Origin: Clarkia xantiana subsp. parviflora
Lineage: Eukaryota; Streptophyta; Magnoliopsida; Myrtales; Onagraceae
Direction of reading: 5' to 3'
Length of the DNA stretch: 64,000 bases
Assembly (NCBI GenBank): GCA_036873135.1
Contig: JAPTYO010000007.1
Location: forward strand, 6,058,763 to 6,122,762
Both the position numbers and the translations under genes were made by a program. The notes below the pieces were generated by a model. That model saw nothing but the letters and a program-made list of their open reading frames with translations. It ran no database searches and was not told where the DNA came from. Shown here in pieces: positions 1 to 10,137 of this stretch. Numbering within the stretch: position 1 is the stretch's first letter; every line of letters starts with the position of its first letter.

Positions 1-572
1 ATCCATATATATCAAAACAACACAACACTTATGGAGTAAGGATTTAATTAAGAGACTGATCGTAAAAGGTCCGTGTAATAAGTGCATTCATCTGTGCTAT
101 CATGCGTGCATTAAATTTACTAAATAATAAGTTTATCATGTCGTGTTTTACAATCATAAACACTATACATAATTTTAATGTCGTGATATCGTGTGGCGTT
201 AATTTAGTTATTCAGTTGTATATCTCTATACGAGATCTTTAAACAATAATAAAAATAATGAGTTTTATATAGAAAAAAATAATAATAATATGTGAGTATT
301 AATAATAAATATGTAATCGTAGTTGACAAGTTTTAAAAATTAAACAATTAATTAGAGTTTTGAAAGCTATTAACTAAGATATGTTCAAACAAATTAATAC
401 TCTAAAACACAATTTTATCGTATTATGTTGCAATACACCTAAACATAAACACGACATACGAAAAAGTTAATGTTTTTTTTTTTTTAACAATAAAAAGGAA
501 TGAACTTATGCGGTTACGTATTTTTCGAGTTCTCCTACTCACACGATGTGAATTTTCTCCTATCGCTTTATT

Positions 573-621
<49 letters not shown>

Positions 622-1419
622 ATTGAGTTACCTATAGACATCACTAATCTAGATTTTTGCCATGTCACCGACAAACATTTTAATTGGTTGGTAATTGTTT
701 TGTAACTTCTTGATATGTTACACATACTTATTTCTTATTCAATTCTTTAATCTTACATTTTTTTCTACATGTATATTAGTTAATCTTGATTAGTATACTA
801 ATTCACATTCACATTCTTCATGTTCATATTCTATTAGTTTTTTACTTTTGTGAGCTTTAATCTATCTAAGAAAAATAATTTGTGCAACATGTAGTTAAAA
901 TAATGTTAACAACTATGACATCATTTGCAAATAATGTAAAATTTTAACTTAACAAAATATTTATTCTACCAATTTATAAGAATAAAATATCGCATTGCCT
1001 CCTTAAATTTAAATATTTTTATAAAAAAATAAATTCATGCATGTTTACTTTCATCAAAACCTTTTTTTTTAACCTATTTTTTCACCTCTTTCATTATTTT
1101 TCTAAAACTAACTCTAATATAACCAGTGTTAAAATTATCAAAAGTAAGTTTATGCTTTTATAATTCTCAAATACACTCTAATTTTTCTTTTTTCTAATAG
1201 TTGAATTACAACAACATCAATTGGCAATATATCATATGTTCAAACTTATGGTACTGCATATTGTAATACAAAAAAATAATAATGAATTATTACCACTTCT
1301 TACGCAAAGTGCGAGTAAGATATCATAGTAATATAATAAAAGCAATGGAATATTTGAAAATTGAAAGCAAATGTGTTTTTGATAAAATCTATCGATTCAT
1401 ATCCTCCATCTGTTACCAA
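1..1419. other. AT-rich intergenic flank
   Basis: No gene can be supported here. The stretch is strongly AT-rich with homopolymer runs and one long TA microsatellite; the short open frames at 423-725 and 508-705 only read through that microsatellite. Confidence 0.6.
576..616. repeat. (TA)n microsatellite
   Basis: About 20 uninterrupted TA units, directly visible. It produces artefactual Tyr-Ile repeat frames on both strands. Confidence 0.95.
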
Positions 1420-2033
1420 TCTATATTAATTATTTAAGCTCTCTGTCCATGAATTTTCATCTCCGTCATCTTCTATATATGTCTTCTACTCTTCCTCTTG
1501 GTTTTGTTCATTTCTCTGTTAATATGATTTGTAATATAGCATTCGGTGACATCGATCTAAAAAATCAACACAATGGCAAATGAAAATTATTTCTTCGAGC
1601 ATAATACTAGGACTAAGATCCCGTCAATAGGAATGTCAATCACCCTCATTTCCGACAACATCGTGGTCATCGTTAAGGAATTTTTTTTACAGGGTACTCG
1701 AAAGAAGACAATTTTATTTTAAATTAATTTATGCTGATTAAACTACAGATTGGCTACGCTAACTTGATTGTGCTCGATAGTATGACAATGAAAAAGAGGT
1801 ATATTTTTGTTTAGATAGATTTTTTATTTATTTTTTTCCTGAATATTTTTGTGCATTGCATTTTTCACTTGATAAATAAAACGTAAATAATCTAAAAAAA
1901 TATCGGTGGAAAAGCAACCAAATTAACTCATAAGTGTTTATAATTTATCATCTACATAATTAATACATAACATAAACGTAAACAATATTTATAGAAATAT
2001 CAACCCCGCGCAACGCGCGGGGCAAATACCTAG
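1420..2033 (+). mobile_element. Short non-autonomous Helitron
   Basis: The 3' end has the Helitron signature: a perfect GC hairpin with 8-bp stems (2004-2011 and 2015-2022) and a 3-nt AAC loop, an 8-nt AT-rich spacer (2023-2030 region) and a terminal CTAG at 2030-2033, followed by T. A plausible 5' end begins TCTATATTAATT at 1420, preceded by A at 1419, so the insertion would lie between A and T as Helitrons require. No target-site duplication is expected. No Rep/helicase frame is present, so it would depend on a helper. The 3' end is well supported; the 5' end is an inference from the TC start and flanking A. Confidence 0.65.
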
Positions 2034-2224
2034 TATTATGGAAATTAGGAACTAGCTAGGGGAATTGGAGACTTACAAGCGGCGATGACGGTATAGGTAT
2101 AGCCCTTAGATAAATCACGCAATGCAATCACTTAGGTTAGCAGGAACTAATTTGCTGCGGAAGGATTGTAGTTGGTTGAATTTTTTTCATGATCCAATTC
2201 TAAAATAACAGTTGTGCTATATAT

Positions 2225-3124
2225 TGATGGATAAATGTCCAATTCGGGTTCGTATTTACACTTCGGGCCTCGCAAACACGTCAAAAATTACATCTCGGCT
2301 CCGAAAAACACCTCCCACGGTATCAAAACGGTCCGGAGGCGCGTTTACGCGCATCCGGACCGGACCTCCGGGTTGCAAAGCAACCCGGACGTCCGGATTG
2401 CCATGCAATCCGGACGTCCGGATTGCAATGCAATCCGGACCTCCGGGCTGCAGCAACCCGGACCTCCGGGCTGCAGCAACCCGGACCTCCGGGTTGCAAC
2501 AACCCGGACCTCCGGGTTGCGGCAATCCGGACCTCCGGATTGCCCGCAACCCGGATGTCCGGGTTGCGTGACAATTCGGACCTCGCCGAATTGCCCAAGT
2601 CCGACGAGGTCCGGATTGCCTTACGGGTATCGCGCTATTACCGTACTCGCGATCGCCGTTACGTGTAGAGAAGTCAAGTTCATGCATTACCAATGTTGAT
2701 GACGGTTCCCGTTTGTCTCCTTGAACCGTCGTCGAACCGCTCTAAAACCGGGTCCGGTCTCAAGGAAGCCTATAAATAGGAGGCCTTGGCCACCCATTTT
2801 CACTCACTCTCTCATTTGCCCAACTTTGGTATTTTGAGCTCTGACTTCTCTCTAGAACTTTCTCTCTCTAGAAATTACCCTTTTGCCACTATAGTAACTT
2901 AGGCATCGGAGAGGGCTCCGCTAGCACCACCCCCCCTCTCCGTGCTAGCATTGGTCCTTTGTGCAGGATCCGACGCACGAGACACAGATTTGCCGGGTCA
3001 CAACCTCGCCGGGTCACAGCCTTGCCGGGTCATAACCTTGCCGGGTCACAACCTCCGACAGAAGGGTCCTAACCCGCACAACCTCAGACGCGTCCTCGTG
3101 ACCTCAGTCGTCCCGGACGCAACA
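2225..3124 (+). mobile_element. Solo LTR, probably Ty3/Gypsy (Tat-type)
   Basis: A 900-bp block interrupts the ABCD1 duplicate exactly where the intact gene is continuous. It starts TGATGG, ends GCAACA and is flanked by the 5-bp direct repeat TATAT (2220-2224 and 3125-3129), as expected for an LTR retrotransposon insertion. Inside are a promoter-like TATA box (CTATAAATAGG, 2770-2780) and a CATCGGAGAGGGCTCCG motif (2903-2919) resembling the R/U5 region of plant Tat-lineage Gypsy LTRs. No internal coding region, primer site or polypurine tract remains, so it is best read as a solo LTR left by LTR-LTR recombination. Lineage assignment is from memory of such LTRs. Confidence 0.75.
2360..2572. repeat. 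Palindromic GC-rich tandem repeats inside the solo LTR
   Basis: About eight imperfect units of roughly 24 bp, each a near-palindrome of the form GCAACCCGGACCTCCGGGTTG with variants ATCCGGACGTCCGGAT. Being self-complementary, the block opens similar Pro/Gly/Arg-rich frames in several phases on both strands, none of which is a gene. Confidence 0.9.
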
Positions 3125-3689
3125 TATATCTTCTTTAAGTATTTATGCATTATAATCTCATGATTGTCTTGGATGATGTCATTCCTGCTGATAGTGATTG
3201 AAGTATCCAGTAAATTTGATCTAGAGAGGTACTAATTAAAAATGTCATATTGCTGCATATATGAAATCTCGATCGAGTTAGTAGTCGTGTCCCTGATTCT
3301 TTTGGTAATGCTGATGAGATTCACGAGAATGGGAGTCGTGTCAGAAAGGAAAGAAAAAAACTAGAAAGAAAGAAAGATGGATTAAAGTCAGTTAGATCAT
3401 TGTTTATATTTTAGCCGTATGGACAGTTAGTTAGGTGATTTAACGTCATATCAATATTCACTATCGTCCTTCCTTTCTTGTTGCAGGTTCATCCACAGTC
3501 ACTATTTTGAGGTAATATATATATATAGTTGTCTGGGTGAATCAAACTTCATCAAATTTCTAACAGATTATGACTTCTAGCTATTTGTCTATTAGTAGCT
3601 AGGTCTAGCATTTTGAATACGTGACTAGACAGTGCACGACGACCAGACTCGACGGTCCAAATCGAGTGGTATCCGCACCGTATCGTCAT

Positions 3690-4330
3690 TGTTATTATCA
3701 TTGTATTTCCAACAATTGGTATTAGACCTTTCAAGTTTGGAGCCGGATTTTTGTGCTACTAACCGTGAAAAGACATCTTGGAGAAAACAATGGAGTATGA
3801 AGGTTTGATGCAAAATAGAGCTTCATTTGTAGTCAAGCTATATGCAGACGAAAAGAATAAAATTATTAAATAAATAAAAAATTAAATATTCGTGGAGTCA
3901 TGGAGGTAGACCTAATCGTCCCGAAGCAAGACATAGTTATCAAGGAGATGAATAAACATTTTGAAGCAAGACAAAGTCAACATAGAGATAAAGAGTATGG
4001 ATACTGTCTATGACGTCTAGAAGAGAAGACATTGTTTACAATCACTATAACTGTTGTAACTATAAGCACAAGAAAGCGTGATGCAAGCATCACGAAATAA
4101 GAAGACGCTCGCGAAAATAAGATCAAGCTTAAGGGAGAGTGTTAGTAAATAGGCTTGATCACAAAATAATAAAAATGAAGCAAACCTACCTTACTAAGTA
4201 TTTGGAGTAGGTCATGACAAGCTTAGCAACTAAGGATGGTGAGTATTCACATTTATCAACAAGTCAGATAAACTCACGCCACCCTTTGCCAATAGGGCGG
4301 CAGGTCTATATAAATGTATTAGGTTGCATT
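3690..4330 (+). mobile_element. Degenerate Copia-type LTR element remnant
   Basis: At 3709-3730 an LTR-like end (TTTCCAACA) is followed by TTGGTATTAGACC, a close relative of the initiator-Met tRNA primer-binding site of Copia elements. At about 4130-4150 a purine tract (AAGGGAGAG) is followed by TGTTAG, the usual start of a 3' LTR, with a TATATAAA box at 4307-4315. Only about 400 bp lie between the two sites and no gag or pol frame is readable, so this is a deletion derivative or TRIM-like remnant. LTR boundaries could not be matched to one another. Confidence 0.45.
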
Positions 4331-4475
4331 TATTTAGTACACACAATACAATGGAGATGTAGCTACCATAGTTAGGGTAATGTGTTGGGAAAGCTCGAAG
4401 TGGGTTTTCTAGGTTTGTTCATAAATTTAGTCAATTGACACATAAATAAATACATAAAAAAAAGAGCCGTGATAC

Positions 4476-4606
4476 ACGATCCGACTTCCAAGTCTGAGAT
4501 GTTCCTATTTATTTCACAATGACAGATAAATAATTTTGAGCAACTTTCAGGGTATTTATATTACCACTCATAAATCGGAACATCTCGAACTTGAAAGTCG
4601 GAGCGT
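4476..4606. repeat. Fold-back hairpin (MITE-like)
   Basis: Arms of about 28 nt around 4478-4505 and 4577-4604 are inverted copies (TCCGACTT...GAGATGTTCC against GGAACATCTC...AAGTCGGA) with a few mismatches, separated by about 70 AT-rich bases. Two copies of TGTTGGGAAAG flank the area (4382 and 4658). No clear target-site duplication was found. Confidence 0.5.
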
Positions 4607-5049
4607 TTATCATTAGCGTAAAAAAAAAGGACTAGCATAGCCAATTGCTACGGAATGTGTTGGGAAAGTCTGAAATAGAGTTATCCAAGTTAACTTGGAT
4701 AAGCTACCAAAGTTTGAGTTAAGAGAGTTGTGTATAGTCAAACTTTTTACAAAAAAAATATTGAGAGAAAAGGTTTAGGGTATTTTCAGATATAATATTT
4801 CATTTGTTAAGAGTTGTACTTTTTATATACATGTGATAAAAAGTTACTCCACCAATGTGATTAAAAGAAATTCTTAACGATTGTATCAATGTACGATAAC
4901 CAAACATGACGGCCCAAAATGAGCGTTTTTCATTCCCATAGTTACTAGCGAGATTGAAACTAACTTCTAGTTATTAAAGGATAAGAGTTTGAAGCAGAAC
5001 CATCACATCATTGTTAATTGAATCTCTATTAATATTAATCATCGTCATC

Positions 5050-5745
5050 TAATCTAACCCCTCTCCCTCAGCTCTCTTCACTCTCTCTCTCTCTCTCTCT
5101 CTCTCGACACGCTCACCCAGAAAATCTCCCTCCTCCTCTTCAGCTGACTACCTGGACTTCGAATTGCGGGATGCACACACGCCACCTTCAGCAACGGCGG
5201 GAGCGCGGATGACGTGCCCTAGCAGTTGATTGAAGCAACGAAAGTTCATCTGTACTCCTGGAATTAAGCTTGGCTGCGTTTGTTTCATTGAGGTGATCTG
5301 GAATCTCAACTCCGATTGCTTCTATTTCTGCTGTTAATTCTGTATTGAGCATTAGGTCTCTGTTCTCTGCCCTCTCGCGCCAAAAAAGTGATTGCCTTTG
5401 GTTGTTAAGTAGATTTGATAGATAACGTGCCACTAGTCTCAGTAACCGCCACAAGTTTGCATCGTGGAGCTCTGTAATGATTGGTAGTTATCCTGATTTA
5501 TTAAGTCCTGCCGCGACTGTACTTTTTCTAGGTTAGCGGGAACTTTGCTGCGGAAGGATTGTAATTGGTTGAAGTTTTTTCATGATCCGACTCTATAATA
5601 ACAGTTACTTCTGCTATCTTTAAATATTTATGCATTATAATCTCATGATCGTCTTGGATTGGCTAATGGTGCTGATTCCATTCCTCTCGCAGGATAAAAT
5701 TGTACTACTGTTATTGCTAAAGTAACTACTGCGATAATATAAGCC
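5050..5745 (+). promoter_or_regulatory. ABCD1 5' leader region with probable leader intron
   Basis: A CT microsatellite (about 5084-5105) and a pyrimidine-rich stretch precede the coding start, as is common in plant 5' leaders. A possible donor (GTAATG at 5474) and an acceptor (TCGCAG ending 5692) would remove a leader intron and leave a 53-nt leader exon before ATG 5746. The intron is an inference; the ABCD1 duplicate upstream copies part of this region. An antisense frame of 88 codons (5188-5454) lies here and is discussed under findings. Confidence 0.4.
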
Positions 5746-8700
5746 ATGCCTTCGCTCCAGTTGCTACAGCTGACAGAGCATGGGCGAAATCTTCTGGTGT
5801 CAAGGAGGTAAGATTATGTTGTGTGATTTACTTTAGAGATAGGACAAATTCTGAATGTTTGAAAACCAAAAGGGGTTTTATGCTTTCCAATTTGTGCTGC
5901 GGACATATACTAATCCCTTATCAGTTGTTCTACATTAAGCATTACCTCACATCATTTAGGTATGCATCAAATGTTGATTGAATGCTATATTGGGGGTTCT
6001 AAATCAAGAGAAGTTTGAGCCTGTGAACAACAAATATGTACAATAGCATATATTTTGATGATTAGCTTGCAAAATTTGGTTTGCAAAATATGAACATACT
6101 GTCATCAATTTAGAAGAATGTTGTCTAAGCTTAATCTAATTAAAAATCATAATAGCACAGCCATTAAAAGGTAAAAGAAAAATCCTAGGTTCTTGAAATT
6201 GTTGTCCTAGGTGTATTTATTGTCATTTATTTAGTTATTTAGGGAGTTCAAATCAAGGTGAACACGAGCTGATTGGTTCTCTAGTCAATTTCCCCCCATT
6301 GATCTTGGTACTTATTTTAATGATGATCACATTCCTGCTGATAGTGATTGTTGTATCCAGTAACTTTGATCTAGAGAGGTACTAAACAATGTCATATTAT
6401 TATTGCTGCAGGAAATCTCTCCTCCTTGCCACAGGTATCCTTGTTGCTGGTGGGGCGACTGCATATGTGCAATCTCGAGTTAGTAGTCGCGTCCCTGATT
6501 CTTTTGGTAATGCTGATGAGATTCACGAGAATGGGAATTTGGACAAGACCGACAAAGGCCGTCAGAAAGGAAAGAAAAAAACTAGAAAGAAAGATGGATT
6601 AAAGTCACTTAGAGCCCTAACATCTATCCTTATATCTCGCATGGGCCAAATGGGTGCAAGGGATCTTTTCGCTCTGGCAGCTATTGTAGTAAGCTACCTA
6701 TTCTGCACATGATATAAGATTCTTACACCTTCATAAATAAAGGAAAGAGAGAAATAAAGTTTCCGCTCTACTGTCTAGGTGCTTTCTCCAGATCAAAGAC
6801 AACATTTAGATAATGCTACCGTACTCTTTTTACTCTCTGAAGCCCTCAATAATTATTCTTCTAGCACTTAAATTCATACTATTGGGAGGGAAAGGTGTCA
6901 TTTATTGTTGTAGTTGTTGGTTCTCAGGTCAGGACAGAACCACTAACATGTTAGACACTATGATTTTGATAGTCTTTTAAGTTTTCTTTTTCTTGTTTAT
7001 TTTCCCTTTCCGGATTTTTGTGTATATATGTGTTTGTCCTTTTTAATGTTTCTGAATGTACACCCTTGGCAAACATTAATTGGTGATCTTGCCTCCCCCC
7101 TATATGTCTTAGTTCTCCTTCTTGAAGTTACGTGTGTCAACCCGTTGTGAGTTAAAACCTGAACCCTTCTTATCGATTTACCCTATTTTTTCTTTGAATA
7201 TAAAAGGCATGCCATGTTCGAGACTTGGCATGGAATACATAGATCATTGTATATATTTTAGGTATGGTTAGTTTAGGTGATTTAACGTTAAAATCAATAT
7301 TCACTATCGTCCTTTCTTGTTGCAGGTTCTGCGGACCTCTTTGAGCAATAGATTGGCAAAAGTCCAGGGTTTCTTATTCCGTGCTGCATTTCTTCGTCGA
7401 GTTCCATTATTTTTCCGGTTAATATCTGAAAATATCCTTTTGTGTTTCCTTCTTTCTACCATGCATTCTACTTCAAAGTACATAACAGGGACACTTAGTC
7501 TCCGGTTCAGAAAGATATTGACCAAACTCATCCACAGTCACTATTTTGAGGTAAGATAGTTGTCTGGGTGAATCAAACTTCATTAACTTTATAACAGATT
7601 ATGACTTCTAGCTATTTGTCTGTTAGTAGTTCTAGCATTTTGAATACGTGACTAGATAGAATTTTCTTTTTCAGTTTTCATTGATGTTGAATGGTAGAAA
7701 TATAATATATGTTATGTGCATTTTGTTAGTTCACACAAATTAATGTTTTGTGCGTGCATTCAGACTTATTTTTATGAAATCTTAAAAGATTGAGGATTTG
7801 AGTTTGGATGCATTTGTTGTTGTTGATCCTATTTACTGTCGAAACTGTTAGTTGTGAGAGTTTCACCTCTGTAGAAAAGTATACATCTTACTTTTCTGGC
7901 AGTGCCATCATTCTTGGGGCAGAAAATGAGAGCAGATGTAGAAGGTGGCAAGGGTCATCCTTTCTCTAAACACACCGCTTTTATATTCTTTGTGGTTGCT
8001 CCTCCTGGCAGTTAACTGCTCTACACACTACTGGGAAAAATACATATAAAATATAATTGCTTCATTTTAAGTTAATTCCTATTACTAAAGATCCAGGGCT
8101 TTGGATGGAGAACTTTAGCAGTCTCACTTGGGAGATGCTATAACCAACAATACAAATCCTAACTAGCGACAGTGACTTTTCTGGTGCAGCTGTTTCTATA
8201 TTTTTCTAACCCAAACCTGCACTAATGAAACACAGAGGAGTAACTCAACAAAGTTTAAAGTTTGGAAATGTGGTTGCCTCATTCTAATGCCGCTTGTTGT
8301 TTGGAGTTCTAACTGTTTTATGTGTCTCCTCGTGTGGTGTCTCTTTGCGTTATTTGAATAGTTCAACTTATGAATAGGGATTGCATGTTTCTTATGACAG
8401 ATTAAACAATTAGTGGCCGGTATTCAGATTTTTCTGTTTAAATGATTCTGCTCAGTATTTATGTTTTTTTTTCTCTAAGCCCGAGTGTTTCCTTAGGCGG
8501 TCCTAATAGATGTAACTTTTTAATTAGCTCTTTGATGTTAGTATATTTTTACATTTCTTTCAGAACATGGCGTACTACAAAATATCACATGTTGATGGAC
8601 GGATTTCTAATCCTGAGCAAAGAATTGCAAGTGATATACCAAGGTTTTGTTCAGAGTTGAGTGACCTTGTGCAAGATGACTTGACAGCTGTTGCGGATGG

Positions 8701-10101
8701 CTTACTTTACACCTGGCGCTTGTGCTCTTATGCAAGCCCAAAATATATTTTCTGGATTTTGGTATCATTCTGTTCTCTTCTTCTTCTTATATTATTATTA
8801 TGTTGGAAGATGAGATTATGTAGCTAACCTCATAGAGGTGGCAATGTGTCTTTTTACAGTTTCTCAATAAACACATGATGTTGTTTTCCAGGCGTATGTG
8901 TTAGGAGCAGGAACAGCAATCAGGAATTTCTCTCCTGCTTTTGGGAAGTTAATGTCGAAAGAGCAACAATTGGAAGGAGAGTACCGTCAGCTTCATTCAC
9001 GGTTAAGGACTCATGCTGAGAGTATTGCGTTTTATGGAGGAGAGAAAAGGGAGGAGTCTCATATCCAGCAGAAGTTTAGTACTCTCGTTAAGCACATGAA
9101 AAACGTTCTTCACGATCATTGGTGGTTTGGCATGATTCAAGATTTCTTGTTGAAGTACCTTGGTGCTACGGTTGCTGTCGTCTTGATTATTGAGCCCTTT
9201 TTTGCTGGTAACCTCAGACCTGATACATCAACCTTGGGACGGGCTGAGATGTTAAGCAACCTGAGATACCATACCAGTGTTATCATCTCATTATTTCAAT
9301 CCCTTGGAACACTTTCTATAAGTTCAAGAAGGCTTAATCGTCTCAGGTATTCTTGATACCTTGTTTTAACCAAGTCTTTGTTAATGATGTTTAGTTCCTT
9401 TGTCACTTTGTGCATGTAGTAGGAGTTTCAAATATCAGGCAGGAAGCTAATGTTCTCTTAAGGACTTCTCAGAAAATCTCCTGCGATTTTGATAGGTTGC
9501 TGCATTTTTGTTAGCTTTAACCTAGTAAGTAGTAAATGAAGGTGTTCTTGTCACTTATTTGTTACCTATCCACTTTCTACAGTTTGAACTTGGAGGAGAT
9601 AGGGGTATTATTGTAGATGTCCATCCAGACCCAATATTGACCTTTATGCAAAAGTTTTAGCTGTTTGTTTAGTTGAAAATAGTTTTTTAGTGGAAATTTC
9701 CTGAAATTTTTAAAGCTTCTTATGTTATGTCCAAGTTGATGTCCATTGAATTATTCTCCAATCTCTGAATTTTACTTTTCTGTTCACAGTGGTTATGCAG
9801 ACCGCATTAATGAGTTGTTGGTTATATCGAAAGAGCTAAGTGCTGGTACTGATAAACATTCACTGGAAGGAAATGGAAATCATAGTTGCTTCACGGAATC
9901 TAATTATATAGAGTTTTCTGATGTCAAGGTGCCAATCTACTTGAACATTTGCTTTCTTTTCTCATAGTTATATTTAATATCTATGTTATCTCATAGCAAA
10001 TAGCATTGTCCAGGTTGTTACCCCCACTGGTAATGTTTTAGTGGAGGATCTGAAGCTTAGGGTTGAATCAGGTTCAAACTTGTTGATTACAGGTATATTT
10101 A

Positions 10102-10137
<36 letters not shown>

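Larger units (their letters stand above)
2131..3640 (+). pseudogene. Broken duplicate of the 5' part of ABCD1
   Basis: Segments here match the ABCD1 gene downstream in the same order and orientation. 2131-2224 and 3125-3175 match the leader-intron region around 5527-5670. About 3175-3400 matches intron 1 and exon 2 (6325-6600), and about 3400-3640 matches the end of intron 2, exon 3 and intron 3 (7250-7655). Intron sequence is kept, so this was a DNA-level partial duplication, not a retrocopy. Most of the membrane-segment code of exon 2 is missing, and exon 3 is reduced to its first bases fused to its last 20 or so. No usable frame remains. A solo LTR splits it. Confidence 0.85.

Noticed and set aside
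423..725. Two overlapping frames (423-725 minus, 508-705 plus) with Tyr-Ile repeats
   Set aside because: They only read through the TA microsatellite.
2212..2699. Five overlapping Pro/Gly/Arg-rich frames on both strands, and a CRISPR-like look
   Set aside because: The near-palindromic tandem units of the solo LTR open several frames at once; there are no unique spacers and this is a plant nuclear locus.
4678..4710. Short palindrome TATCCAAGTTAACTTGGATA as a regulatory hairpin
   Set aside because: Isolated 20-bp palindrome in repeat-derived DNA with no gene nearby; nothing links it to a function.
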